DNA of 64,000 nt from Paenibacillus oceani (GTDB lineage Bacteria > Bacillota > Bacilli > Paenibacillales > NBRC-103111): contig NZ_JACXJA010000031.1 of the NCBI RefSeq assembly GCF_014705615.1, positions 53,205 to 117,204 on the forward strand. The letters are read 5' to 3'. The position numbers were made by a program, and so were the translations under genes. How positions within the stretch are numbered: position 1 is the stretch's first letter; the number at the start of each line of letters is the position of its first letter. Positions 7,739 through 14,834 of this stretch are shown here, in pieces. The notes beneath the pieces are model-generated. The model did not search any database, had not been told where the DNA came from, and saw nothing but the letters and a program-made list of their open reading frames with translations.

Positions 7739-9376
7739 TTCAAAAATGGGCAGACTTCGCCAATTTCGCAAACGTGGTTTTCAAAAATTCAGACTGCTGA
7801 AGGGCACACCGTGGATTTCAGTTTGTCCCATTCGTCCTTCTGGCTGACGTACCAAGCGTCCACGTGTTGGCAGATCATAATGCCGTAAATGCGCATGTAC
7901 CACACCAGAGTGGAGCGATGCCGACCGGATTCCAGCTTGTAATCTACTTTTTCCCGCTTGTTGGAGCGTTCAATGGATGTGCGGCGCTTGTAAATCAGCT
8001 TCAACTTTTCCGAATCGCGCGGCGTTTTTGGAAACAACCGTGGATCATCGCTGGTTTTGGTGTAGTAGGTGCGCCCGAATTTGGCAGTTGAACAGCTACA
8101 GTCGGGAGAGCATCTCCACTTCCGACGATGAAGCTTGCGATCCGTGCCGTTCGGTTTCATTTCCTTTCCCTTCGGGCAAATGGGAATCCCCTTAGGGGAA
8201 ATTTGAATATCGCTCGCGGTTTTGCTCGCGCTGTTCTTCTTGGAACGAATATTTAAATCAATAAAGGGCTCCATGCCTTGGTGTTCCAAGAGAAGATAGA
8301 TCGATTCCGCATCATGAGCGGCATCGAGCAACATCTTATCCACCGTGCCCAAAGTGAAACGTTGCTTGAATTCAATCGTGCTCATGACCAGGCTGACAGC
8401 ATCGTGCCGGGAAGCCGGCTGCAGTCTGGGATACAAGGGCAAATCGTACTTGCTGTCCGCCGCTGAGATCATGTACAGGTGGTACCCGTTGAAGTACTTT
8501 TCTCTGGCGCTGTCCCAGCCCGAGTTGCAATCGGGTTGGGAGTAAATACGAGGATGGTTGCATTCGGCTATACCGAGGGCACGACAATCGCAAGTGGATT
8601 TGCTCCGGGGATAGGCAGCGGTGATGATCGGTGTGCCATCACCGGCCGCACTAAGCGCCGAAAGATCCCCGAGCAAACCTAAATTCGCGGATACGGAAAG
8701 AATCTGGGAATTGGAAGAAGTCGAACAGCCGGTCGGCAGGCTGCGCGGTTTTCTTGTCGGCGTGGCGAATCATCCACTTCACCAGACGCTGAACCCTGCC
8801 GGGCGTGGTGGTAGGGGCCTTCTCTCCTTTCTTCTTGCCTTTCTTGGCTTTTCTCTTGCGCCGCTGTGACTGGTGGCATGAGGTTCTTGTCCACAGCAGG
8901 CCAAAGGCGGCTGAAGAAGTCGTAGAACGTTCCGACGCCGGGAAGATCGTCTAAGCGGAAGCCGCTCAGAATGGCATAAATCGGTGTGCGTTGCATCTCA
9001 TTGATCCATTCGGTTAGTCCCATACCCGGGTTAGTCATGAGGAGAATCAGGTAGGAACGCAGTAGGGATGCCGGATCCCGGGGTTTAGGTCCTCGATCCG
9101 AGTATTCGCCCGCAAGCAAGGTTGTAAGGGCGGAAAGATCCGACATCCACAGTTTAGCCGCGAGTGGCCAATCCTTGTTGATGAGAACAACGCCGGGACC
9201 GAAGGAGTCGCGAAGGTGTTGGAGAACAAAAGCTTGGTAGTCCGAATGTGGAACAAGAACAGGTTTCAAAAAGCAACACTCCAATCGCGAGTAGCAAGGG
9301 TCATACCCTTCACGCGATTTTGGAGAATTTTAGGATTTGTCAAGTGTTTTTTTTGAGGAATCCGCCACATTTTGAA
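7739..9376 (-). mobile_element. Decayed insertion sequence (DDE transposase type)
   Basis: The transposase pseudogene is bracketed by two imperfect inverted ends: about 7739-7758 (starting TTCAAAAATGGGCAGACTTC) and 9357-9376 (reverse complement TTCAAAATGTGGCGGATTCC), 14 of 20 matching. Exact boundaries and target duplications are not certain. Because the transposase is frameshifted the copy is probably immobile unless helped in trans. Confidence 0.5.
7789..9284 (-). pseudogene. Frameshifted DDE transposase
   Basis: The N-terminal part (codons from 9284) reads well to about 8860 (through LDDLPGVGTFYDFFSRLW and LMPPVTAAQEKSQ), after which coding similarity moves to a second frame (KRKAKKGKKKGEKAP, then LVKWMIRHADKKTAQPADRLFDFF) to about 8715, and then to a third frame (ILSVSANLGLLGDLSALSAAGDGTPI) running to the stop at 7789. 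The last part contains the SAAGDGTPI strand and DCNSGWDSAREKYFNGYHLY, typical of IS4/IS1182-like DDE enzymes. Two frameshifts therefore break the gene. C-terminal Cys-x-Pro-Asp-Cys residues suggest the family's zinc site. Confidence 0.7.
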
Positions 9377-9407
9377 TATATTTTTTTCAGTTCAAGCTGT
9401 GGCTGAA

Positions 9408-9435
9408 ATAAAAAAACCTCCTACGAAAGTGGAGG
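9408..9435 (-). terminator. Rho-independent terminator (minus strand)
   Basis: On the minus strand CCTCC-ACTTTCGTA-GGAGG is followed by a run of seven T. No clear gene lies directly upstream (9436-9730), so it may be left over from a lost gene or guard the insertion sequence from incoming transcription. Confidence 0.6.
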
Positions 9436-9730
9436 AAGCAAACAGTCAGGGGTATAGGAAAACCCTTGCCCTGTATGGCTCGGCGAATGCCGAGAGGCTA
9501 TATCATGCAAAAGAGGACCTTACAAAGTCGCTTTTCTAATGGTATTGGTGGAGGAGAGGAGATTATTCGACAAACTCTTGCTACCGAAACCCATTCGACG
9601 ACGCAGACCGCAGCGGATGTTTTCGATTGCATGCTTCTGCGCTTCGCTCTGGCCTGAGCGCTCCGCCCCCCTCCTCCCAGTGTCCTCCTTCGAACCGGGT
9701 TCTGGCTCCTCAGCCGCCTTTTGTATAAAT
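9436..9730. other. No gene recognised
   Basis: About 300 bases between a terminator and a hairpin repeat. The small open frames here have no ribosome sites or recognisable products; I see nothing else in it. Confidence 0.35.
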
Positions 9731-9808
9731 TAAAAGACACCTCTCGGGTGTCCTTTTAGTCTGTATGGAGGCAACGCGTGGACTAGTAATTCCACCATTC
9801 GTCGTGCC
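9731..9808. repeat. Composite hairpin module, copy 1
   Basis: A terminator-like hairpin GACACC-tctc-GGGTGTC flanked by AAAA and TTTT (9731-9757), then TATGGAGGC (9764-9772), then a second hairpin GTGGA...TCCAC (about 9777-9794). The same arrangement, with changed stem sequences but the same TATGGAGGC link, recurs at 14731-14815. On the minus strand it lies at the end of the esterase-like gene, so the first hairpin can act as its terminator. Confidence 0.5.
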
Positions 9809-9871
9809 ACCGAACGTGCTATCGAACGAGCCCAGAACCGAGTAGTTTTTTCTAACGGCAACAGGGATTGC

Positions 9872-10637
9872 TTAATTTCGATCGTATTTCATATTCGGAC
9901 CCGGATATATGAATCTCATCGCATGAGGGAAATACCGGTTGAAGAAACGATGATCGTGTACCCCCTCGGGGTCCGTCTCTAGTACGAGATGATCGGCTCC
10001 GCCGGGAACCTTATCTTTTAAAATAACGTAGACCTTCTTCGTATGGGAAACCATATACTGCTGCAAGTTGGCCCTCCCTACGCCCTCCTGCTCGCCGACA
10101 TACAGGTATAAGCGTATTTCATCTTGAGCAAAAGAGTTGTTCTCCACAAACTCCACGATGTTCTCAAACCAAAGTGATGCGGACATTAAAGCGAAACGAC
10201 CGAAATGTTCCGGCTTTCGAAAAGCCGCATAAAGAGAAATCAGCGCCCCCCAAGGAGCCCCCTGTAATGCCCGTCTGGGATGCGTCGTCCGCAATCCGAT
10301 ACCGTTCCCTGACAAAAGGCTTCACTTTCTCCGTCACGAAGCTTAAATAAGCGTCGCCCTCGCCGCCAAAGTGTTCACCCTTCATTAAAGGCGCCGCCTC
10401 CCAAGGCGTATATTCACAAGTACGTTCGACAGGTTCGATGCCGACAAAAATAACTTCTTGCGTCACGCCCCGGGCAAAATCCGCCTCCAGCTCTTCCATC
10501 GAGTCCGCAAACAAATAGCTGCCGTCTTGGACGAACACGGCCGGAAACAACGCCGAAGCATCATCAGAATAAGTTGGCGGTGTATAGACGTGGATATTCC
10601 TATTCTCAAACTGCCAAGTTTCATGGTTCCCCTGCAT
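9872..10637 (-). pseudogene. Siderophore-esterase-like alpha/beta hydrolase, frameshifted
   Basis: Two overlapping frames together encode one Fes/YbbA-type esterase. From the ATG at 10637 (ribosome site AGGAGAT) the frame runs through FPAVFVQDGSYLF and GITGGSLGG, the nucleophile elbow; it then leaves the frame, while the next frame continues with ALISLYAAFRKPEHFGRFALMSAS and ends at 9872. The shift is at a run of six C (plus strand 10246-10251), one base too long. These enzymes hydrolyse ferric-siderophore trilactones or peptides in the cytoplasm to release iron. A Fur-type box lies 180 bases upstream. The shift may be real decay, phase variation or a sequencing error. Confidence 0.75.
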
Positions 10638-10817
10638 GCTTTTATCTCCTCTTATGCTTTTTCTTAATAAAGATCACAATTAACGCCGATCGGCAAAAAG
10701 TTCAAGATGCTGACCCGTGGCTTTGTCAAAGGCTAATCCAGGAACGCTGCATGCCAACAGAGTCAGTATTTAGGGAACACAGCGTTGCCACGCCCCAGTC
10801 AAAAATGCAATTAATAT

Positions 10818-10832
10818 TGATATTCATTATCA
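10818..10832. promoter_or_regulatory. Fur box
   Basis: TGATATTCATTATCA matches the 7-1-7 Fur consensus TGATAAT-N-ATTATCA at all but one position. It lies upstream of the esterase-like gene on the minus strand; no plus-strand gene follows closely. It supports iron control of that gene, although the distance (about 180 bases to the start codon) implies a long leader or a lost gene between. Confidence 0.7.
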
Positions 10833-11012
10833 TTAAATGATGATAGCATAGAGCTTTCTCTCTGTATATATTCAATGAGCATGAGCACAAGATAAGCGGA
10901 CTCTATGTAGGTAGTATGAGAAGAGCGGGGTAGTCATCCCCTTACTAGAATTCGACCATCACAACATTAATCAACAGCCTTCCTATGTGGGCAAAGCAAA
11001 TGCGACGTAACA

Positions 11013-11059
11013 GAAAAAGGAGCCAAAATCCTACTTCAAGGGGATGGCTCCTTCTTTTT
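11013..11059 (-). terminator. Terminator after the small unknown genes
   Basis: AAGGAGCCA pairs with TGGCTCCTT across about 19 bases, with T runs on the minus strand, 50 bases after the stop at 11109. It may work in both directions. Confidence 0.65.
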
Positions 11060-11108
11060 CATGTTCGCGGACAGCTTTTAGAGGCGGCAATATATCGCTC
11101 TGAGTTTA

Positions 11109-11375
11109 TCACATATTCGGAAAAGCCTTTATGAACTCTAAATCGCGATCAAATGTCCTATGTAATTCAGACCTGTCATACTGATCCAAGTACGAAATCA
11201 TAGTCTCTAACGCTGCGATCCGCATCATAGTAGAGATATCACCAAAAGATTCGATATCAATCGATAAGCGCCTTTTCTTCTCCAATTCAATCATTCTTAC
11301 AATAACTTCTCTAAGCCCCCGTAACGATTTCTCATTCCTAAACATAAACGATCTTTCAAGATCGACATGCTTCAA
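11109..11375 (-). CDS. Small protein of unknown function (88 aa)
   Basis: I do not recognise this protein. It is helix-rich and charged (RNEKSLRGLREVIVRMIELEKKR, then an MMRIAALETMISYLDQYDR segment), soluble, with no membrane segment. It starts 24 bases after the stop of the 78-residue frame upstream and is followed by a terminator, so the two are probably co-transcribed. Lying in the accessory block, it may be part of a small-protein cassette such as an immunity or toxin-antitoxin pair, but the sequence does not show this. Confidence 0.5.
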   Translation of the reverse strand: MKHVDLERSFMFRNEKSLRGLREVIVRMIELEKKRRLSIDIESFGDISTMMRIAALETMISYLDQYDRSELHRTFDRDLEFIKAFPNM

Positions 11376-11399
11376 CTCATCCTTGTATTCATCAAGAGT

Positions 11400-11618
11400 T
11401 TAATTCCTCATATCTGCCGCAAAGTCCGCTCTTCTTTGATCGGGCCCCAAACGGAATTTGGTCCTCCAAGCTACAAATGTTTCTTTGGGCACTCCTAACT
11501 CCGATGAGCCGTTCCACTGGTCCATATGACGTTCTACAATAAGCTCATGCATGATATCTTTTAATGACCGCCCGTACCTTTCCTCAACCTCTTGTTGATA
11601 TTCCCTATTTGTTTTCAT
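11400..11618 (-). CDS. Small protein of unknown function (72 aa)
   Basis: Starting at the ATG at 11618, which has AGGAAGG five bases upstream (an earlier ATG at 11636 lacks one), the frame gives a 72-residue charged protein beginning MKTNREYQQEVEERYGRSL. A central segment (MHELIVERHMDQWNGSSELGVPKETFVAWRTKF, seen as residues about 23-55) has the spacing of a helix-turn-helix with the turn at SSELGVPKETF, so it may bind DNA. Probably co-transcribed with the 88-residue gene downstream. No family assigned. Confidence 0.5.
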   Translation of the reverse strand: MKTNREYQQEVEERYGRSLKDIMHELIVERHMDQWNGSSELGVPKETFVAWRTKFRLGPDQRRADFAADMRN

Positions 11619-11643
11619 GAATTCCTTCCTCAGCATTTTTCAC

Positions 11644-11998
11644 TCAAATAGCATTTTCAATGTGAATGTTCACATACTTATTTCTTTTCTTCCCTTCCAG
11701 AGCCGCCCAAACAAAACGGATCTCGTTCCCGGCCTCATCTGTGGACCATAGGGCGTTTGGGTCGGCCACAATTGCTCTAAGCCCAACTTTATCTGAATAA
11801 TCATCCAAGATAGCATCTACAGCACACCCTATGCCCGATTATTATTTTATCACCTCGCCATTAGTGGCAAGAAGTACATTGCGAAGCCCTTCAAATAAAT
11901 TCACGATCTCCTCCCTACTTACAGCACCATTATAGATTAATTCATTACTGGCTGTACTTATCTTAATAGACAAGATTTCATCCCTGTCAGTGCTTTTT
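11644..11998 (-). pseudogene. Remnant small open frames upstream of the two small genes
   Basis: One continuous minus-strand frame holds two protein-like stretches split by TAATAA at 11839-11844. The first (before the stops) contains NELIYNGAVSREEIVNLFEGL; the second contains DDYSDKVGLRAIVADPNALW and ends KKRNKYVNIHIENAI at the stop 11644. Neither has an ATG with a ribosome site; a TTG near 11965 could start the first. Codon use looks protein-like, so these are either tiny genes with weak starts or fragments of decayed genes. They precede the 78- and 88-residue genes in the same direction. Confidence 0.35.
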
Positions 11999-12191
11999 CG
12001 ACGCTAACGGCATATTTGCGTAGAAAAAATAAACAGAGGTATTTTAGACCAGACCGATGATTATATAGGTCTAACACTTTATGTTCTTTGAACAGAAATA
12101 GTTAGTAGAACAAATCAAGTATTTCTTCGGTAAACTATTCCAAATTGGTAGCCTTTATGCGAATATATGAGGAGTATAACTACACAAGAAA

Positions 12192-13133
12192 ATGAGGTAT
12201 CTACTAGTGGTATTAAGCAGTGAAGAGACAAAAAGGCTAAGGACAATCACACTTATTGCTTTATTTTCAGACGATGATCTGTTAGAAACTTTGGTCTTAA
12301 AAGGCGGCAATGCTTTAGAAATTGGTTATGGTTTCAACTCACGAGCATCCATGGATCTCGATTTTTCCATGTCTCAGGATTTTGAAGACATAGGCCTAAC
12401 TGATCTGGAACAAGTTAAAAACAGACTTGAAAAAGTTCTATCAAACACATTCATTGAATACGGATATCAAGTTTTTGAGGTGCGCATCAAAACTAAACCA
12501 AAAAGACTAATCCCAGAAACCCAAGAATTTTGGGCTGGTTATGAAGTCAACTTTAAGATTATTGAACCAGAAAAATTTGAGGCCAATAAAGACAACTTGG
12601 TTTGGTTATCTGCTAAAGCAATAGCTACAAGCGAAATGAAAAAGAATATAACAATTGACTTGGGCAGATTCGAATATACTGGCAGCAAACAATTTATTGA
12701 TAACATTGAGGGATTTGAAGGGTACCTTATCCCTATTTATACTCCCACGTTAATTGTATTAGAAAAATTACGCGCTATTTGCCAACAGATGGAGGATTAT
12801 TTAGTTCGTATAGGTAAAGACCCCAAATTCGGAAAACCAAGACCTAGGGATTTTTATGATATTTATACCATATTGGAAAGCCCAAAAGTCGAGGTGAATT
12901 TTAATGACCCAGAGACTCTGGTCCATCTAACAGAATGTTTCAAGGCTAAACGAGTGCCTATTAATTTGCTTTCTAGAGTTTGGGAAACAAGAAGCTTTCA
13001 TAAACTTGATGAACCTAGATTAAAGGAAACTATTCAGATCGAAGAGAGCTATCAAGGCTTCGATTTCTATTTTGACTATGTATTGGAACTTCTAAAGCAA
13101 AATAATCTTCTTTCCATGGAAGAAACAGCATAA
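12192..13133 (+). CDS. AbiEii/AbiGii-type nucleotidyltransferase toxin
   Basis: A 313-residue protein of the AbiEii (DUF1814, MenA-like) toxin family. The nucleotidyltransferase core appears early: LKGGNALEIGY (about residues 37-47), then the R-x-S-x-D-x-D region RASMDLDFSM (about 52-61) with the metal-binding Asp pair, and further C-terminal family residues (LEKLRAICQQMEDY and GKPRPRDFYDIYTIL). Family members add nucleotides to tRNA acceptor ends and stop growth on phage infection. The ATG at 12192 has only a distant GAGGAG; the GTG at 12207 is an alternative start. The stop abuts an IS1182-like remnant; the matching antitoxin-like gene lies on the other side, in opposite orientation. Confidence 0.85.
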   Translation: MRYLLVVLSSEETKRLRTITLIALFSDDDLLETLVLKGGNALEIGYGFNSRASMDLDFSMSQDFEDIGLTDLEQVKNRLEKVLSNTFIEYGYQVFEVRIKTKPKRLIPETQEFWAGYEVNFKIIEPEKFEANKDNLVWLSAKAIATSEMKKNITIDLGRFEYTGSKQFIDNIEGFEGYLIPIYTPTLIVLEKLRAICQQMEDYLVRIGKDPKFGKPRPRDFYDIYTILESPKVEVNFNDPETLVHLTECFKAKRVPINLLSRVWETRSFHKLDEPRLKETIQIEESYQGFDFYFDYVLELLKQNNLLSMEETA

Positions 13134-13137
13134 AAAA

Positions 13138-13477
13138 GGGGCTGTCCAATAAGTCCCTAAAATAAAAAAGTTGGAGGGACCCCATAGAGTGTCCGCTCCA
13201 ACTTTTTTTGTGGAACTGCTTGTGCAGGAAAGTAGCGAGGCGGATGCCTGCTACTTTCAGAAGATTGTGGGCCAAAGCCACAATCCCAAACTCGACGTAA
13301 ACCTTTTCCAAACCCCGCAAGGAAAAACGTCGGAACGACCGATTGCCCTTGATGTGACCAAACACGCTCCCCACCTCCACTTTACGCCGAGCATAGATCG
13401 CGGATTTTTCGTCATCCTCAAGGGCTGTTTTGGCTTTCGCCTTTAAGTCAGCTATTACTGACTTTCTGGACAGCCTT
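13138..13477 (-). mobile_element. IS1182-like remnant, internally deleted
   Basis: About 340 bases bounded by inverted ends GGCTGTCCAATAAGTC (from 13140) and GGCTGTCCAGAAAGTC (reverse complement, ending at 13475). Inside, the minus strand encodes only the C-terminal part of an IS1182 transposase (EVGSVFGHIKGNRSF, then RRFSLRGLEKVYVEF and GIVALAHNLLK). The N-terminal catalytic part is missing, so this is a non-autonomous derivative. It lies exactly between the stop codons of the convergent AbiEii- and AbiEi-type genes. Confidence 0.8.
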
Positions 13478-13480
13478 CTT

Positions 13481-14362
13481 TTAAATGGAAAAATTTTTGG
13501 GGTAATATAACCGCCAGCGTTTAGAATACTCGCGATCGGGAATGTTATAGGTCAAATAAAAATCGTTAAACATTGGAAAAGACTCCATAATTTTTAACGC
13601 TGTTTCGCTAAAGCCTGCACATTCCATATAGAATCCAATGGCCTGATGATACGGATATACATATTTCAAGTTCTTCAGATACATTCTCAACTTATTCGCT
13701 GAGATTTTGCCTTTGGCGCGTTCATAAATACTTAAAACTTCATATACACCGCCACTGTAATCCGGTCGGACAGCAATATCAATTAATGTTCTTTCCAAAT
13801 CAGTAACAGCTAACCCGTTAATTTTTTTGACACCTAAATTGTCCGTATATCCACCATTTATAACGTAAATACGCTGCCCTTCGTAATCGAAGAAATTGTT
13901 TGTTTTACGCATGGGTTTAGAAAAAGCATTATCAATATTTTCTTGGATCAGCCCCGTGCTCAATGAAGTTCTCCTTCCTTTATCAGATTGCTCTTTATTA
14001 ATATAAATTGATTTAACATTTTCGTTAGTTAAATCGTGAAAATAAACAGCAGAATAATGGCTTAGATAAACTTTAGGATAAAGAGATAACGCAAGCTCTG
14101 TAGGGGTTACTTTCTGATTTCTAAAAACATATCGATAGTTATCAGCTATATAAACTTCTTTTAAAATTTTCTTTTGATTTACAAGAAACTCTAGAAACTC
14201 AGATGGAGTAGTTGTTTTAGGAAGTCTCCATTCTTTCTCATATGTCATTAGAACGCCATTTATTTCCGCAAAATTCAGAACTTTTTTTCCAGGCTCATTT
14301 AATGCGGCAACTATATCTTCTTGATATAATTCCATGATTTGATAACGGTTTAAACGGCCCAT
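13481..14362 (-). CDS. AbiEi-type antitoxin / transcriptional repressor
   Basis: A 293-residue protein of the AbiEi family (type IV-like toxin-antitoxin partner of AbiEii). The N-terminal winged-helix part (about residues 1-90) is followed by the family core: YPKVYLSHYSAVYFHDL (about 120-136), INGLAVTDLERTLIDIAV (about 183-200), then GGVYEVLSIYERAKGKIS. AbiEi proteins bind inverted repeats in their own promoter. Two large palindromes sharing one core lie at and upstream of this gene's promoter, matching that role. The start at 14362 has AAGGAG eight bases before it. Unusually, it faces the toxin gene instead of preceding it in one operon. Confidence 0.82.
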   Translation of the reverse strand: MGRLNRYQIMELYQEDIVAALNEPGKKVLNFAEINGVLMTYEKEWRLPKTTTPSEFLEFLVNQKKILKEVYIADNYRYVFRNQKVTPTELALSLYPKVYLSHYSAVYFHDLTNENVKSIYINKEQSDKGRRTSLSTGLIQENIDNAFSKPMRKTNNFFDYEGQRIYVINGGYTDNLGVKKINGLAVTDLERTLIDIAVRPDYSGGVYEVLSIYERAKGKISANKLRMYLKNLKYVYPYHQAIGFYMECAGFSETALKIMESFPMFNDFYLTYNIPDREYSKRWRLYYPKNFSI

Positions 14363-14391
14363 AAGAGGACTCCTTTTTCAAAATGAAAGAA

Positions 14392-14419
14392 TACAATATG
14401 GTGTATACACCATATTGTA
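14392..14419. promoter_or_regulatory. Operator O1 of the AbiEi-type gene
   Basis: A perfect 28-bp palindrome with half-site TACAATATGGTGTA. It includes the -10 box (TACAAT, minus strand 14419-14414) and covers the start point. Its core GGTGTATACACC is shared with a second palindrome 85 bases upstream. Confidence 0.85.
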
Positions 14420-14442
14420 CCGGAATGTTTGTCGAAAGTCAA
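14414..14442 (-). promoter_or_regulatory. Promoter of the AbiEi-type gene
   Basis: Minus strand TTGACT (14442-14437), 17-base spacer, TACAAT (14419-14414). The -10 box is inside operator O1, so binding there should block transcription directly. Confidence 0.8.
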
Positions 14443-14478
14443 CACCTAAAGGGGTTTTAATCAAAAAAACAACCGAAT

Positions 14479-14502
14479 AGATGGGGTGTATACACCCCAT
14501 CT
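14479..14502. promoter_or_regulatory. Operator O2 of the AbiEi-type gene
   Basis: A perfect 24-bp palindrome with half-site AGATGGGGTGTA, upstream of the promoter. Centre-to-centre distance to O1 is 85 bp, about eight helical turns, so proteins on both sites could meet on the same face of DNA. A further half-site-like TACACCAT follows at 14503-14510. Confidence 0.8.
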
Positions 14503-14591
14503 TACACCATTTATTTTTCAAAGTCAAATCCTCTCCCACTGCGTTGTACATATAAAATCCCCATTAAACTTGCTGCCGCTGTCCCCTTTTT

Positions 14592-14726
14592 CCCGTCTCC
14601 TGATCGAATTCGTGCAGATAGATGTTGGCTAGTAGCGGCGGACACCCTTGCCCTTGGCTAACAGTTCCTACTGCCAAGCCTGTAGCGGACTTTCACCGCC
14701 AAGTTAATCGGTCATGCCGAGCGCAC
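14592..14726 (-). mobile_element. Group II intron remnant (class C-like)
   Basis: On the minus strand the sequence opens GTGCGCTCGGCATG at 14726, the usual 5' end of bacterial group II introns, and continues with the domain I pattern GGTGAAAGTCC, GGCAGTAGGAACTGTTAGCC and GCAAGGGTGTCCG to about 14640. It then joins directly to a short piece of the intron reverse transcriptase, PLLANIYLHEFDQE (14638-14597). The rest of the ribozyme and protein is missing, so the intron is dead. Its 5' end lies immediately after a terminator hairpin and T-run, the target preferred by class C introns. Confidence 0.75.
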
Positions 14727-14730
14727 AAAA

Positions 14731-14763
14731 AAAGCACCCTTAAGGGCCCTTAAGGGGTGCTTT
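14731..14763 (-). terminator. Terminator of the DUF262-ATPase operon
   Basis: Strong stem AAAGCACCCCTTAAGG...CCTTAAGGGTGCTTT with seven T on the minus strand; it lies about 70 bases after the ATPase stop at 14835. The group II intron remnant begins at the first base after the T-run. The A-run on the other side makes it potentially bidirectional. Confidence 0.8.
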
Positions 14764-14770
14764 CGTTTGG

Positions 14771-14815
14771 TATGGAGGCGAGATGCGGATTGCTAAATCC
14801 ACAATTCGCCATAGC
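14771..14815. repeat. Composite hairpin module, copy 2
   Basis: TATGGAGGC followed by a hairpin GGATT-gcta-AATCC inside GGCGA...TTCGCC. It aligns without gaps to 9764-9808 at 31 of 45 positions and, as there, is preceded by a terminator hairpin. The bases ATGGAGGCGAG (14772-14782) also equal the 3' end of ssrA plus one flanking base (17632-17642). Confidence 0.5.
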
Positions 14816-14834
14816 ATATTGTTGATGAACAAAA

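Noticed and set aside
9498..9740. Small minus-strand frame with Arg-rich product
   Set aside because: No start signal or similarity; it overlaps hairpin structures.
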